DNA from: Paenibacillus oralis
GTDB taxonomy: Bacteria > Bacillota > Bacilli > Paenibacillales > Paenibacillaceae
Length of the DNA stretch: 64,000 nt
Direction of reading: 5' to 3'
Assembly: GCF_003863965.1 (NCBI RefSeq)
Contig: NZ_RRCN01000001.1
Coordinates: 685,923-749,922 of the forward strand
Shown: piece by piece, positions 16,875 through 26,980 of the stretch
How the letters are laid out: each line of letters begins with the position of its first letter
Position numbering within the stretch: position 1 is the first letter of the stretch
Translations under genes and position numbers: made by a program
Notes under the pieces: generated by a model
The model's input: only the letters and a program-made list of their open reading frames with translations
Databases searched by the model: none
What the model was told of the DNA's origin: nothing

Positions 16875-18215
16875 TTATACCAGTTGTTTCTCCACCACGC
16901 TGACGATCTGCGACACTAGCTTCTCCAGCTCGCTTTTCTCCGGTCCCTCAGCCATGACGCGAATGAGCGATTCCGTCCCGGAAGGACGAACGAGCACCCG
17001 GCCGTTATCGCCTAGCTCCTTCTCCACCGTGGCAACCGCTTCGGCAATCGCCGTATTTCCGGCGTATTTGCTCTTATCCTGCACGCGCACGTTGACGAGT
17101 ACCTGCGGATACTGCTTCATCACCTTTTTCAGCTCGCTAAGCGGCTTGCCGGACTTCAGCATCGTATCCACCAGTTGAATCGCCGTGAGAATGCCGTCGC
17201 CGGTCGTATTGTAATCCAGGAAAATCACATGCCCGGATTGCTCCCCGCCGAGATTGTAACCGCCGCGCAGCATTTCCGCCATGACATAACGGTCGCCCAC
17301 CGCCGTTTGCTGGGTGTTCAGCTGCAGCTTCTTCGCAGCTTTGTAAAACCCGAAGTTGCTCATGACCGTCGACACAACCGTGCTGTCCTTCAGCTGGCCC
17401 GCCTTGTTCATGGCGTCCCCGCAAATGCAGAGGATATAGTCGCCGTCGACCTCTTCCCCATGCTCATCGATAGCGATCAGGCGGTCCGCGTCTCCGTCAA
17501 ACGCCAGCCCCAGATGGGCCCCCAAGCGCACGACCTCTTCCTTCAGCTTCTCCGGATGAGTCGATCCGCAGTGGTCGTTGATGTTCAGTCCGTTCGGCTC
17601 GGCCGCGATGGCGTGCACTTCGGCGCCCAGCTCGCGAAACAGCTTCGGTGCCAGCTCATAGGCCGCGCCGTTGGCGCAATCGAGCACTACTTTGAGACCT
17701 TGGAACGAAGATGTGATCGTCGTCTTCAGATGGTCCAAATATTTCAGCTTGGATTCGTAGTCTACCTTCACCGAGCCTAATCCATCGCCAATCGGACGCG
17801 GCAGCTCATCGACGGACTTATCCATCAGTTCTTCGATCTGCAGCTCTGTCTCGTCCGACAGCTTGAAGCCGTCGCTTCCGAAAAACTTGATCCCGTTATC
17901 CTCAACCGGATTGTGCGACGCGGATATCATCACGCCCGCATCGGCTTTCAGCAACCGCGTCAAATAAGCGACCGCCGGCGTCGTTACGACGCCAAGGCGA
18001 ACAACATCCGCCCCGATCGACAGCAGACCCGCCACGAGCGCGGATTCCAGCATGACGCCGGAAATGCGCGTGTCCATCCCGATCACGACTTTAGGCTTCG
18101 GAGCTTGACCCGCAAGCACATATCCGCCGCAGCGGCCGATCTGAAACGCCAGCTCCGCCGTCAACTCTTTATTGGCGATACCTCTTACGCCATCTGTACC
18201 AAAATATTTCCCCAT
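16875..18215 (-). CDS. glmM: Phosphoglucosamine mutase
   Basis: 446 aa, normal length. It interconverts glucosamine-6-P and glucosamine-1-P for UDP-GlcNAc. Start motif [11 protein letters not shown]. The phosphoserine loop [15 protein letters not shown] (Ser near residue 100), metal-binding DGDADR and sugar-binding GEQSGH follow; the C-terminal [15 protein letters not shown] binds phosphate. It sits between cdaR and glmS; in B. subtilis and Listeria, GlmM binds and inhibits the diadenylate cyclase CdaA, encoded two genes upstream. Confidence 0.97.
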   Translation of the reverse strand: MGKYFGTDGVRGIANKELTAELAFQIGRCGGYVLAGQAPKPKVVIGMDTRISGVMLESALVAGLLSIGADVVRLGVVTTPAVAYLTRLLKADAGVMISASHNPVEDNGIKFFGSDGFKLSDETELQIEELMDKSVDELPRPIGDGLGSVKVDYESKLKYLDHLKTTITSSFQGLKVVLDCANGAAYELAPKLFRELGAEVHAIAAEPNGLNINDHCGSTHPEKLKEEVVRLGAHLGLAFDGDADRLIAIDEHGEEVDGDYILCICGDAMNKAGQLKDSTVVSTVMSNFGFYKAAKKLQLNTQQTAVGDRYVMAEMLRGGYNLGGEQSGHVIFLDYNTTGDGILTAIQLVDTMLKSGKPLSELKKVMKQYPQVLVNVRVQDKSKYAGNTAIAEAVATVEKELGDNGRVLVRPSGTESLIRVMAEGPEKSELEKLVSQIVSVVEKQLV

Positions 18216-18322
18216 GGTTTCACTCCTCCAAAAATTTCAAGCGCTTCGCCCGTTCTCTCCTGTTGCACGATTCGGCAATATGCCGTTTTCCGTTCCTGTT
18301 TTCAGGCAGCCGGCGTTAAACT

Positions 18323-19753
18323 TTACGCTCCCCCGGCAGCCCCATTGTTGGCCGGTCCAACGTCGTCCCCCTGATTGGACGAAGAATCGTTGCCTGCAGG
18401 CCTCTCCGTATTGTTCTCGCTCTGCTGATTTCCCGGGTTCCCCGCATTTCCCGAAGTTCCCGGGTCAGTCTGATTTTCCTGCTTCCCCGCATCCTCTTCC
18501 GGTTCGGCGGTGGCCGGCTTATCTTTCTCCGTCAGCTCTACGTCAATCGTCAAGCCTTTGCTTGCGTCCGCCAGCTCCACATAGGCCGGGAGCTTCACGT
18601 TAAGCGGCAGCGTATGGCGCCCCGGACCAAGATCGGACAAATCCGCCGCAGCTTGGATATCGGCCGCCGCAAGCTTGCCCAGCACGTCCTCCGCCCCTAG
18701 CAGTGTAAGCGAAATTTGGCGGTCGGCCGGCCGGATGACTTTTACGTTGTACAGCGAATTCACATTTTCCAAGGTGATCGGTATACCATCCACCTGCTTC
18801 TGCTCGGCAGGCTTCACATTTAATGTCACCGTGACGGAGCTCGGCTCGATTTTCTCAAAACCTTCCGGCGGCGTCAAGCCCACCGAGTATTTGGTCGCAT
18901 CCGAGCCGCCAAAACGCCCTAAATCGACGGTGATCGGATAGGAACTTATGCCCCCGAGCGCTTCCTTCGTCCCATATACGGCAACGCCCTCCACGTCGGT
19001 TTCCGCGCCCGCAAGAACGTAACCTGCCGGAAGCTGCCCTGTGTACTGCAGTTCGATCGGCACGGTTTTATACATTTTAGTGATAGGAACATCGGTATCG
19101 ACAGAGTCAGGAGAGATCCCCGCATTCTCCATCGCTTTCCCCTGCTTATCATATGCCGTAAGCTTCACGCTTTTGCCTTTGACCGATTCCTTCAGCCCCG
19201 TTACGTCCACCGTCCCCTGCACCTTGCTGAGCTCGCCGATTTCACTGGCCGGCAGCGTGACTTCAACGGTGCCGCTTCCGGCTACGATCGGGCTTCCCAG
19301 AAGCAGCCCGTCCGCAGGCTGCCCTTTCGTCACGATGCTCACGGGAACCGTTTTGGTTTCTTTCGCTTCAATCGTGACTTTCACGATCGAGGGCTCAATC
19401 GACACCAGCTGCACGCCGGGAGGAAGCTCATAGGTCAAAGGAAGCGTAAACGTCCCCGGACCTACGTTTTTCAAATTCAATTTCACTTTATAATCGGAAA
19501 AATTTGTCGTTAAATCAATGCGTTTTCCTTTAACCTCCATCCGGACCTTGGTCGGTTCCAGATCATATAACACATACTTCTCATCGTTTAATCCGGTAAC
19601 TTCTATATTCACGTTATCGATGATTTTCGGCTGCGCCAGCGTCGTCGAATCGACGGGCGTCCCGCTGTCCAAATGAACCATCGCCCATAAAATGATGCTG
19701 ACGACCAGGGCCAATACCTTGGCAAAATTGTTGTGGGTCAGCCATTTATCCAT
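18323..19753 (-). CDS. cdaR: YbbR-domain regulator of diadenylate cyclase
   Basis: 476 aa. One N-terminal membrane anchor (residues about 11-28) and four extracellular YbbR repeats (about 35-400), then a low-complexity acidic Asn/Gly/Pro-rich tail. CdaR modulates CdaA activity from outside the membrane. The start overlaps the end of cdaA by 8 bp, so the two are co-translated. The tail is absent or shorter in Bacillus homologues. Confidence 0.92.
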   Translation of the reverse strand: MDKWLTHNNFAKVLALVVSIILWAMVHLDSGTPVDSTTLAQPKIIDNVNIEVTGLNDEKYVLYDLEPTKVRMEVKGKRIDLTTNFSDYKVKLNLKNVGPGTFTLPLTYELPPGVQLVSIEPSIVKVTIEAKETKTVPVSIVTKGQPADGLLLGSPIVAGSGTVEVTLPASEIGELSKVQGTVDVTGLKESVKGKSVKLTAYDKQGKAMENAGISPDSVDTDVPITKMYKTVPIELQYTGQLPAGYVLAGAETDVEGVAVYGTKEALGGISSYPITVDLGRFGGSDATKYSVGLTPPEGFEKIEPSSVTVTLNVKPAEQKQVDGIPITLENVNSLYNVKVIRPADRQISLTLLGAEDVLGKLAAADIQAAADLSDLGPGRHTLPLNVKLPAYVELADASKGLTIDVELTEKDKPATAEPEEDAGKQENQTDPGTSGNAGNPGNQQSENNTERPAGNDSSSNQGDDVGPANNGAAGGA

Positions 19754-20576
19754 TTTTGCCGGCCTCCTTCCTTCTACGGAAAGGTCCGCGCTTTTCTTTG
19801 GCGTTTGAATCCGGCCCTAGCTCCTCATAAAGCTTGGAAATCAACGATTCCTCATTAATATCCCGCACGACTTGGCCGTTGATTGCCAGGGATATTTGGC
19901 CGGTTTCCTCGGAAACGACGATCGAAACGGCATCGCCGACCTCGCTGATTCCGATTGCCGCACGGTGCCGGGTGCCGAGCTCTTTGCTGATAAACGGATT
20001 TTCAGACAACGGCAAATAGCAGGCCGCGGCCGATATTTTGTGACCCTGAATAATAACCGCTCCGTCATGCAGCGGCGTATTCGGGATAAAAATATTGATC
20101 AGCAGCTGCGAAGAGATGAGCGACTGCATCGGAATTCCGGATTCGGTATATTCATTAAGCCCTGTATCGCGTTCAAAAACGATTAACGCCCCGATTTTTC
20201 TACGTGATAAATAATTAACGGCTTTAATAATCTCGCCGATTTCTTTGCCGAATTGTTCTTCATCCGCCGAACTGCGGCCAAACAGCTTGCCTCTTCCGAG
20301 CTGCTCCAACGCGCGTCTTAATTCCGGCTGGAAAATAATGAAGATCGCCAGCACGCCGAACGTAAACATTTGGTTCATCAGCCATTTCAGCGTATATAAA
20401 TCAAACCACGTGCTTACCGCCCAAATGATCACTAGAACGAGAATCCCCTTGAGCAGTTGAACGGCCCGCGTTCCCCGCACAAGCAGGATCAGTTGGTAAA
20501 TGATGTAGGTAACGATGAGGATATCGATGACATCCTTGATGGTGTCCTGCCATGTCATATTCGAAAAATAACTCAT
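19746..20576 (-). CDS. cdaA: Diadenylate cyclase (c-di-AMP synthase)
   Basis: 276 aa from ATG 20576 (GGGGG 8 bases upstream); the frame extends further but the family starts here. Three membrane helices (about 10-90), then the DAC domain with the DGA motif (TPLHDGAVII) and the RHR motif (GTRHRAAIG). It makes c-di-AMP from two ATP, controlling potassium and cell-wall homeostasis. The following cdaR and glmM encode its known partners. Confidence 0.95.
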   Translation of the reverse strand: MSYFSNMTWQDTIKDVIDILIVTYIIYQLILLVRGTRAVQLLKGILVLVIIWAVSTWFDLYTLKWLMNQMFTFGVLAIFIIFQPELRRALEQLGRGKLFGRSSADEEQFGKEIGEIIKAVNYLSRRKIGALIVFERDTGLNEYTESGIPMQSLISSQLLINIFIPNTPLHDGAVIIQGHKISAAACYLPLSENPFISKELGTRHRAAIGISEVGDAVSIVVSEETGQISLAINGQVVRDINEESLISKLYEELGPDSNAKEKRGPFRRRKEAGKNG

Positions 20577-20770
20577 GATGCAACCCCCGGCACTGTTCCT
20601 GACGGGCATCCTTCGCCCGCTGAAAGGAAACGATATTTACAGCACGATGCTTGTCTCTATAAGTTTCCCCTAATTACTAGGTTATAACGATCACATACGA
20701 GATGCAAGCGTCCGGGAAAAAATAGGCGCTTTTCGTAATCAATTACATTATTTTCCTGTATCAATGAAAA

Positions 20771-20811
20771 TAAAAAAAGCGCCCGTTTTCCCGAAGGGGA
20801 GGCGCCAAATG
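20771..20811 (-). terminator. Terminator after rsiW
   Basis: Minus strand GCGCC / GGCGC with an inner TCCC/GGGA stem, followed by seven T. Confidence 0.8.
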
Positions 20812-20827
20812 TGAATCCAGCCGAACT

Positions 20828-21445
20828 TTACCTATAGGCGACTTCCGTGAACGTATTGGTGATCCTGTACCAGATCCAATCCAGTGCCCGATCGATTTCT
20901 TTGACCTGACCGGAAATATGGGCGGTAGAAGCCTGATAAAACGTACCGTCAATGACGGTTAAATTGCCTTGAACCTCACCATAGATTTCGGCCTTACCGT
21001 TTTCTATCGTCAAGTTCCCGGCGATTTTTGAGTCATTTGGTACCGTCACCGTGTCGCCATGGATGATCACCTGATCGAGATTAGACCCTTTGACCACGAG
21101 TTGGTCATCGGTATCCCAAAACGAAACGGCGCTGAACAGCATCACCAGCAGAAACATCGCGGCCGCGGTCAATGCCGGGTGCCGTTTGATCCACTTGATC
21201 CAAGCCTGCTGTTTCGGCTGATTCGGGATCTGGCTGATGATCCGGTTAACCAACTCATCGGGAGCCGAAAAGTTCGTATGCTTGATGGTCGCAAACAGCA
21301 TCATTTCGGTTTGCTCCAGTTCTCTGAACCGCTCCTGGCAAGCCGAGCAGCTTTGCATATGCTGCTTCAACGCTACGGCTTCCTCGCGGCTCAATTCACC
21401 GTCCAAATAATCATGCATTAATGAGGAGGCTTGCTTGCATTCCAT
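20828..21445 (-). CDS. rsiW: Anti-sigma-W factor
   Basis: 205 aa from ATG 21445 (AAAGGA upstream). N-terminal zinc anti-sigma domain with H-x3-C-x2-C (HMQSCSACQ, residues about 30-38), one membrane helix at about residues 90-110 (ALTAAAMFLLVMLFSAVSFW), and an external domain. RsiW holds SigW at the membrane until envelope stress triggers regulated proteolysis. Encoded directly after sigW, as in Bacillus. Confidence 0.9.
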   Translation of the reverse strand: MECKQASSLMHDYLDGELSREEAVALKQHMQSCSACQERFRELEQTEMMLFATIKHTNFSAPDELVNRIISQIPNQPKQQAWIKWIKRHPALTAAAMFLLVMLFSAVSFWDTDDQLVVKGSNLDQVIIHGDTVTVPNDSKIAGNLTIENGKAEIYGEVQGNLTVIDGTFYQASTAHISGQVKEIDRALDWIWYRITNTFTEVAYR

Positions 21446-21578
21446 ATCAGCCAATCCTTTCAGTATCAATCTATGCGGATAATCCCGGCGGATCCCCGGA
21501 ACCTAGTCGTCCTATCATTACATTACGCATCGCAAACAATTTCGTTTCACAAAAAAATCGGCAAACTTTACCACGATT

Positions 21579-22154
21579 TTAAAGCACTTTATGCTCCAGC
21601 TTTTTTCGCAGAAATTCGCGTCCCCGGTGAACCCGTGTCTTCACCGTCGTTACCGGCATGTCCAACACATCGCTAATTTCCTGGAGCGACATTTCCTGCA
21701 GGTATCTTAAAACAATGACGGACTTATATTTCGCCGGCAAGCCTGCAATGGCTTGATGAATCGTCTGCTGCGTTTCCGAAAGCAGATATTCCGTTTCCGG
21801 TGTTTTATCGTCACCAGGAATCAGCGTATAGCCGTCCATTCCTTCCTGGTCGTTCATCTCGGCATCGAGATAGTAATTCGGTTTCCGCTTGCGCAGCCGG
21901 TCGATGCAGAGATTTGTCGCAATGCGGTATATCCATGTCGAAAATTTCTGTTTATCATCGTAACGGCTCCAGTTTTTGTATACCCTTAAAAACGTCTCCT
22001 GCACGACGTCCTCCGCTTCGTGCCGGTTCGACAACATCCGGTAGCCCAGATGAAACAGTTTATCCTTATATAAATCAACGAGTTCGGCAAAGGCTCCCTG
22101 ATCCCCTTTTCGGGCCAGCCTCACCAGCCTTGCGTCGTAATGATCTACCACCAT
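21579..22154 (-). CDS. sigW: ECF RNA polymerase sigma factor SigW
   Basis: 191 aa from ATG 22154, which has GGGGG 5 bases upstream (an alternative ATG at 22172 adds 6 residues). Region 2 (EAEDVVQETFLRVYKNW, FSTWIYRIATNLCIDRLRKR) and region 4 (YKSVIVLRYLQEMSLQEISDVLDMPVTTVKTRVHRGRE) are complete. SigW drives the response to cell-wall antibiotics and membrane damage. I could not find a convincing TGAAAC/CGTA autoregulatory promoter in the about 130 bp upstream. Confidence 0.93.
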   Translation of the reverse strand: MVVDHYDARLVRLARKGDQGAFAELVDLYKDKLFHLGYRMLSNRHEAEDVVQETFLRVYKNWSRYDDKQKFSTWIYRIATNLCIDRLRKRKPNYYLDAEMNDQEGMDGYTLIPGDDKTPETEYLLSETQQTIHQAIAGLPAKYKSVIVLRYLQEMSLQEISDVLDMPVTTVKTRVHRGREFLRKKLEHKVL

Positions 22155-22251
22155 ATTTTCCCCCAGATCCATGGACGGGTTTCATCATCTATTCCCTGTA
22201 CTTCATTCAAATGTTAATGCAACTGTCTGCAAATTGCAATAGAACCTACAC

Positions 22252-22284
22252 AAAAAGCCGGCCCCTTTGCCAAAGGACCGGCAT
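22252..22284 (-). terminator. Terminator after ppc
   Basis: Minus strand stem GCCGGTCCTTTG / CAAAGGGGCCGGC with a tight loop and TTTTT. Confidence 0.9.
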
Positions 22285-22312
22285 ATGATGAAATGCAGCG
22301 TTTAAGCTCGTA

Positions 22313-25108
22313 TCAGCCCGTATTCCGGAGCCCTGCGGCAATACCGTTAATGGTAAGCAGCACTTCACGCAGCAGATGCGCGTCATCCTCGCCTTGCTCG
22401 CGAACCGAGCGCAGCTCGGCCAGCAGTTGAACCTGCAAGTAGCTCAGCGGATCAACGTAAGGATTCCGCAGGCGGATCGATTCCTGGAGCCCTGGAACAT
22501 TGTCCAAAATTTCGGAGATGCCTGCGATCTTCAGGACCATTTCCCGCGTCAGACGGAATTCTTCTTCAATTTGATCGAAGACCCGGTCTTTCGCTTCCGA
22601 ATCGGAACACATATTGGCGTATTCCTTCGCGATCACCAAATCCGCCTTAATCAAAGCAAACTGCAGCGTATCGATCACGGAGCGGAAAAACGAGAAGTGT
22701 TGGTACATCTCCTGCAGTATTTTCAGGTTCTCTTCTTTGTTCTGATAGAAATTCATCAGTCCGGTGCCGGCGGCATACCAGGCCGGGAACAGATAGCGGC
22801 TTTGCGTCCAGGCGAATACCCAAGGAATCGCCCGGAGATCCTCAAACCGGTCGCTGTTTTTGCGTTTGGACGGGCGTGAGCCGATATTCAGTTCGCCGAC
22901 TTCGACAAGCGGCGTAGACTCCCGGAAAAACTTCAGGAAATCCGGTTCGCGGAACACGAGATCCTGATATTTGCTCAGCGAAGTCTCCGAAATGCCAACC
23001 ATGATATCTTCCCAGCGTTCTTCCTCGGGGCTGCACTTCTGACGAAGCTTGGCAAGCTTGTTGGCTTCGATCAATGCGGAGGTCGCCTGCTCCAAACTGC
23101 GGTAGGCGATACCGCGCAAAGAATAACGCGACGAGAGCACCTCGCCTTGTTCGGTGATCTTGATGCCTCCTCCGATCGTTTCCGGCGGTTGCACCAGAAT
23201 GCTGCGGTTCAGCGGCATGCCTCCGCGGCCAAGCGCGCCTCCGCGGCCGTGGAAGAACTTCAGCTTAGCGCCGTATTGGTTGGCGGTCGCCGTAATTTGC
23301 TTCATCGCCACGCGCAGCTCCCAGTTGGCCGTCACCACGCCGCCGTCCTTGTTGCTGTCGGAGTATCCCAGCATAATTTCCTGCAAATCGTTCATCGCCG
23401 CCACCGATTGCCGATAGATCGGCATGCTGAACAGTTGGTCCATGATGCCCGGCGCGGCGTGAAGATCATCGATCGTCTCAAACAGCGGCACCGATTGCAG
23501 CGTGCAGGTGACACTGCCGTCCGCTTCCTTGTAGAACAATCCGACTTCTTTCGCAAAAACCATGACTTCAAGAATATCGCTGGCCGCTTCCGTCATACTG
23601 ATCAAGTAGCTGGTGATACACTGCTTTCCATACTCTTGCTGCGCCCGGTATACCGTACGGTATACTTCCAAGCATTCTTTGGTGCTTTCGCTGTAATCCT
23701 GATAAGGCGATGTCAATGGACGAGGATCGTTCAGGATTTTTTCCAACAGCTTGACCTTCTCTTCTTCCTCCAGTTCGGAATAGTTCGGCACGATATTCAT
23801 ATTCGCCAAAATTTCCGTCATGGCGTTCTCGTGCTCCTTACTGTGCTGGCGGATGTCCAGGGTCGCCGTGTGGAAGCCGAACAGCTCGACCTGGCGAATC
23901 AGCTTCTTAAGATGCGTATCGGCTACATAGTCCGCATAGTGATGGCGCAAGCTGCGGTCGATGATTTTCAAGTCCTCGATAAACTCGCTTACGTTGGCGT
24001 AGCGCTCCGGTGTGTCCTTTTTCGTGTCATCCAGCAGATTGTGCAGCTTCTCCACCATGTAAGTCAGTTTAATGCGGTAAGGCTCTTTCTCGTTGTTCCA
24101 CTGCTGCGTTTTTTGCAGCGTTACCTGAAGCCGGTCGCGTTGAATGGAGGCCATCAGTTCGTCGGTCACGTCGACGATTGTGGTACAGAAGCTAAGGTGC
24201 TTGAACAAATCGCTCAAAATATGCTGATACTCGCGTACCGCCAGCTTCCGATGCATTCGCAGCGTTTGCCAGGTCACGTCCGCGGTAACGGACGGGTTGC
24301 CGTCCCGGTCGCCACCGATCCAGGAACCGAAGCGCAGGTAAGCGGGCACATGCCAATAATGCTCCGGATAATATTTAGTCAGGCAACGTTCCAGTTCCTG
24401 ATATACTTCGGGAAGCACATGAAACAGCGTCTCATGAAAATAATACATCCCGTTTCTGACCTCATCGAGCACCGTGGGTTTACGGTCGCGCAGCTCATCG
24501 GTTTGCCAAAGCGTGATCACTTCGTTTAAGAGCTTTTCTCTAAGCTGTTCGCGCTCACGGAACGTAAGGGTTGGATTATCAAGCTGCATGACATCATCGG
24601 CAATCCGTTTGTGGATATCCAAGATCGCCCGGCGCATCGCTTCAGTGGGGTGTGCCGTCATCACGAGCTCCAGGGACATGCCCTCCATGATTTCCTTAGC
24701 TTCGACATAAGTGAAGCCCTGTTCCTTCAGATTTTTAATGGCGGCCTCGATCGTTCCCGTTTGAACGGTTTCTCCAGCCGAGCGTTCGTAATCCCGTTTG
24801 CGGCGAATCCGGTGATTCTGCTCGGCAATATTGACGAGTTGAAAGTAAATGGCAAAAGCACGGATAACTTGGTGACGAATTCCGGGTTCAAGAGAATTGA
24901 TCATTTCCTTAAACTCATCATGTAATTCGGGTAAAAATACAGCCCGCAGCGATTTACTGGCTTCACGAATCTTCTCGACAATATCCAAGAGTTCATTACC
25001 GCCCTGATGTACAAGGACCTCTCCTAGAATATTGCCCAAAAAACGAATGTCGCGCCGGAGCAGGTTGTTTGAGTTGCTCGTGCCTGCCGTTACCGTTAGT
25101 TCAGTCAT
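22313..25108 (-). CDS. ppc: Phosphoenolpyruvate carboxylase
   Basis: 931 aa from ATG 25108 (GGGGGAG 4 bases upstream). It makes oxaloacetate from PEP and bicarbonate, feeding the TCA cycle. Catalytic His in MTAHPTEAMRR (about residue 155), GGDRDGNPSVT, the glycine loop FHGRGGALGRGG, EQGEVLSSRYS, and the invariant C-terminal RNTG are all present. It stands alone with its own terminator. Confidence 0.97.
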   Translation of the reverse strand: MTELTVTAGTSNSNNLLRRDIRFLGNILGEVLVHQGGNELLDIVEKIREASKSLRAVFLPELHDEFKEMINSLEPGIRHQVIRAFAIYFQLVNIAEQNHRIRRKRDYERSAGETVQTGTIEAAIKNLKEQGFTYVEAKEIMEGMSLELVMTAHPTEAMRRAILDIHKRIADDVMQLDNPTLTFREREQLREKLLNEVITLWQTDELRDRKPTVLDEVRNGMYYFHETLFHVLPEVYQELERCLTKYYPEHYWHVPAYLRFGSWIGGDRDGNPSVTADVTWQTLRMHRKLAVREYQHILSDLFKHLSFCTTIVDVTDELMASIQRDRLQVTLQKTQQWNNEKEPYRIKLTYMVEKLHNLLDDTKKDTPERYANVSEFIEDLKIIDRSLRHHYADYVADTHLKKLIRQVELFGFHTATLDIRQHSKEHENAMTEILANMNIVPNYSELEEEEKVKLLEKILNDPRPLTSPYQDYSESTKECLEVYRTVYRAQQEYGKQCITSYLISMTEAASDILEVMVFAKEVGLFYKEADGSVTCTLQSVPLFETIDDLHAAPGIMDQLFSMPIYRQSVAAMNDLQEIMLGYSDSNKDGGVVTANWELRVAMKQITATANQYGAKLKFFHGRGGALGRGGMPLNRSILVQPPETIGGGIKITEQGEVLSSRYSLRGIAYRSLEQATSALIEANKLAKLRQKCSPEEERWEDIMVGISETSLSKYQDLVFREPDFLKFFRESTPLVEVGELNIGSRPSKRKNSDRFEDLRAIPWVFAWTQSRYLFPAWYAAGTGLMNFYQNKEENLKILQEMYQHFSFFRSVIDTLQFALIKADLVIAKEYANMCSDSEAKDRVFDQIEEEFRLTREMVLKIAGISEILDNVPGLQESIRLRNPYVDPLSYLQVQLLAELRSVREQGEDDAHLLREVLLTINGIAAGLRNTG

Positions 25109-25752
25109 GTTTCTCCCCCATTTCATCCCTATTCCGTCTTTCTAAAGCTTTCTTAACATCATACAATAATCTCCCCCGAAAATCTTCACCTAATTTGTAA
25201 GATTTCGCGGTAAGGCGGTTGGATTCGAAACTTAGTAATGAGTAAATATTCAAGCTCGCTAATAAAGCGCAGCAGTCACAAGATTAGGCATACCATTGAA
25301 TTAAAAGGAATCATGCTCAAGATGAAAAATTAATCATTTTATATTTATGCATGATAGAGCTAATATGCCGAGTACACTGCAAGTCCCTGATGGTAGAACT
25401 TCCCATCCGCAGTCAAGGGAACAAAGAGGTTGTAAACAACCTCCCGCATAAACAACCATTACCAACCTTAACACGGTAAAGCAATAAAATACAAGAATAT
25501 AAATAAATTTTTTTGCTCAATAAGCTACAGTTATCGGCTCAACCTAAAAATTCGCACTTGACTACTGAGCCTGGTGCCCAAACTATTCGTTTAAAAGTCA
25601 ACAGTTCGACGCAAGGCCCATCACAACTGTTAAAATTCGTTCCCCCCACTAGCGTTGCACAAGCTTTTTCACAATTTGAATCCCTGATACTTTCCAGATT
25701 TCCGCAATCGCTAAGGTTTTCGAATCGAATTATCGTCCACCGGAGGAAGATC

Positions 25753-25935
25753 TAACGGTTGTAGCAGCGGCTATTTTACGAAAAAAGACCTTTTCTAGAT
25801 TCTAACGGTTGTGAGCGCCGTTATTTACCTGAATCTAAGCAAAATGGGCTGGTTTTAAGTGAAATAAGCGCCATGGCAACCGTTAGAATTTGAAATCAAC
25901 GTTTTTGGTACAAATAGCGGTTGTGGCAACCGTTA
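25753..25935. repeat. 183-bp four-box intergenic element, copy 3 (TAACGGTTG class)
   Basis: TAACGGTTG starts at 25753 and 25803. CAACCGTTA ends at 25885 and 25935. Spacing 50/82/50. AAATAAGCG and AAATAGCGG precede the third and fourth boxes. The rest of 25127-26107 holds no gene that I can recognise. A possible decayed box (CAACTGTTAAAATTCG) lies at 25624-25639. Confidence 0.87.
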
Positions 25936-26107
25936 GAACGATAATTCGCAGAATGATAACTCGTTTGAGGGGCGGGTTTTCCCGCTCATCAAGCTCCGTT
26001 AAGATAATAAGCTGCGGCCTCATCGACGGGGCAAGTGCCGTTTTCGGTTTTGAGTCCAGTTATCATAACTTTAATTTTCAAAATTATAAATTTCTGATAT
26101 CTATAAC

Positions 26108-26133
26108 AAAAAACATCATCTTCCGATGATGTT
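26108..26133 (-). terminator. Terminator of the rrn-tRNA operon
   Basis: Minus strand AACATCATC-GGAA-GATGATGTT followed by TTTT, 12 bp beyond the last tRNA. Confidence 0.9.
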
Positions 26134-26144
26134 GCTGTTATATA

Positions 26145-26218
26145 TGGAGCGGGTGATGGGAATCGAACCCACGCTACCAGCTTGGAAGGCTGGAGTTCTA
26201 CCATTGAACTACACCCGC
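26145..26218 (-). tRNA. tRNA-Gly (TCC)
   Basis: Cloverleaf on the minus strand: acceptor GCGGGTG/CACCCGC, anticodon loop CTTCCAA between CCAGC/GCTGG, CCA encoded. Last of 11 tRNAs after 5S. Confidence 0.95.
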
Positions 26219-26237
26219 ACAATACCTAAAACATTGA

Positions 26238-26314
26238 TGGTCGGGACGACACGATTTGAACATGCGACCCCCTGGTCCCAAACCAGGTGCTCTACCAAGC
26301 TGAGCTACGTCCCG
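26238..26314 (-). tRNA. tRNA-Pro (TGG)
   Basis: Acceptor CGGGACG/CGTCCCG, anticodon stem CCTGG with TGG in the loop, CCA encoded. Confidence 0.95.
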
Positions 26315-26359
26315 AGATATGTTGGCCAATCTTTACGCCAAACATTTATTTTATTAAAA

Positions 26360-26436
26360 TGGCGCGCCCTAAGAGATTCGAACTCCTGACCTTTAGATTC
26401 GTAGTCTAACGCTCTATCCAGCTGAGCTAAGGGCGC
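26360..26436 (-). tRNA. tRNA-Arg (ACG)
   Basis: Acceptor GCGCCCT/AGGGCGC, anticodon loop CTACGAA; A34 would be deaminated to inosine to read CGN. CCA encoded. Confidence 0.95.
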
Positions 26437-26442
26437 AAATTA

Positions 26443-26517
26443 TGGAGCGGACGACGGGAATCGAACCCGCGACCCTCGCCTTGGCAAGGCGATGCTCTAC
26501 CGCTGAGCCACGTCCGC
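26443..26517 (-). tRNA. tRNA-Gly (GCC)
   Basis: Acceptor GCGGACG/CGTCCGC, anticodon stem CGCCT/AGGCG with GCC, CCA encoded. Confidence 0.95.
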
Positions 26518-26523
26518 ATAATT

Positions 26524-26607
26524 TGGTGCGCGTGGAGGGACTTGAACCCCCACGTCAAAGACGCTAGATCCTAAGTCTAGTGCGTCTGCCAATTCCGCCA
26601 CACGCGC
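26524..26607 (-). tRNA. tRNA-Leu (TAG)
   Basis: Long variable arm, acceptor GCGCGTG/CACGCGC, anticodon loop CTTAGGA, CCA encoded. Confidence 0.95.
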
Positions 26608-26642
26608 AATTTCAAACATTTTCCTCATTTATTAAGGAAAAC

Positions 26643-26718
26643 TGGTGAGCCATGAAGGACTCGAACCTTCGACACCCTGATTAAAAGTCAGGTGCTCTAC
26701 CAACTGAGCTAATGGCTC
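26643..26718 (-). tRNA. tRNA-Lys (TTT)
   Basis: Acceptor GAGCCAT/ATGGCTC, anticodon loop CTTTTAA, CCA encoded. Confidence 0.95.
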
Positions 26719-26730
26719 ATAATCTAAAAA

Positions 26731-26805
26731 TGGCTGGGGATATAGGATTCGAACCTATGCATGACGGAGTCAAAGTCCGTTGCCTTACCGCTTGGCTAAT
26801 CCCCA
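26731..26805 (-). tRNA. tRNA-Gln (TTG)
   Basis: Acceptor TGGGGAT/ATCCCCA, anticodon loop CTTTGAC, CCA encoded. Confidence 0.95.
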
Positions 26806-26812
26806 TTAACAA

Positions 26813-26888
26813 TGGTGGAGGCTGAGGGGATCGAACCCCCGACCCTCTGCTTGTAAGGCAGATGCTCTCCCAGCTGAGCTAAGCCTCC
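26813..26888 (-). tRNA. tRNA-Val (TAC)
   Basis: Acceptor GGAGGCT/AGCCTCC, anticodon loop CTTACAA, CCA encoded. Confidence 0.95.
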
Positions 26889-26895
26889 ATATGTA

Positions 26896-26970
26896 TGGTG
26901 ACCCGTAGGGGATTCGAACCCCTGTTACCTCCGTGAAAGGGAGGTGTCTTAACCCCTTGACCAACGGGCC
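26896..26970 (-). tRNA. tRNA-Glu (TTC)
   Basis: Acceptor GGCCCGT/ACGGGTC (one G-U), anticodon loop CTTTCAC, CCA encoded. Confidence 0.95.
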
Positions 26971-26980
26971 TTATGTAAAA

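Noticed and set aside
22155..22252. SigW autoregulatory promoter (TGAAAC-16-CGTA)
   Set aside because: A TGAAAC occurs at about 22182 but no CGTA follows at the proper distance.
23147..24529. 460-aa open frame antisense to ppc
   Set aside because: Shadow of the well-conserved ppc codons; His/Arg/Gln-rich with no domain.
25624..25639. Fifth copy of the four-box element
   Set aside because: CAACTGTTAAAATTCG resembles the third box with its flank, but no partner boxes occur at the required 50 and 82 bp.
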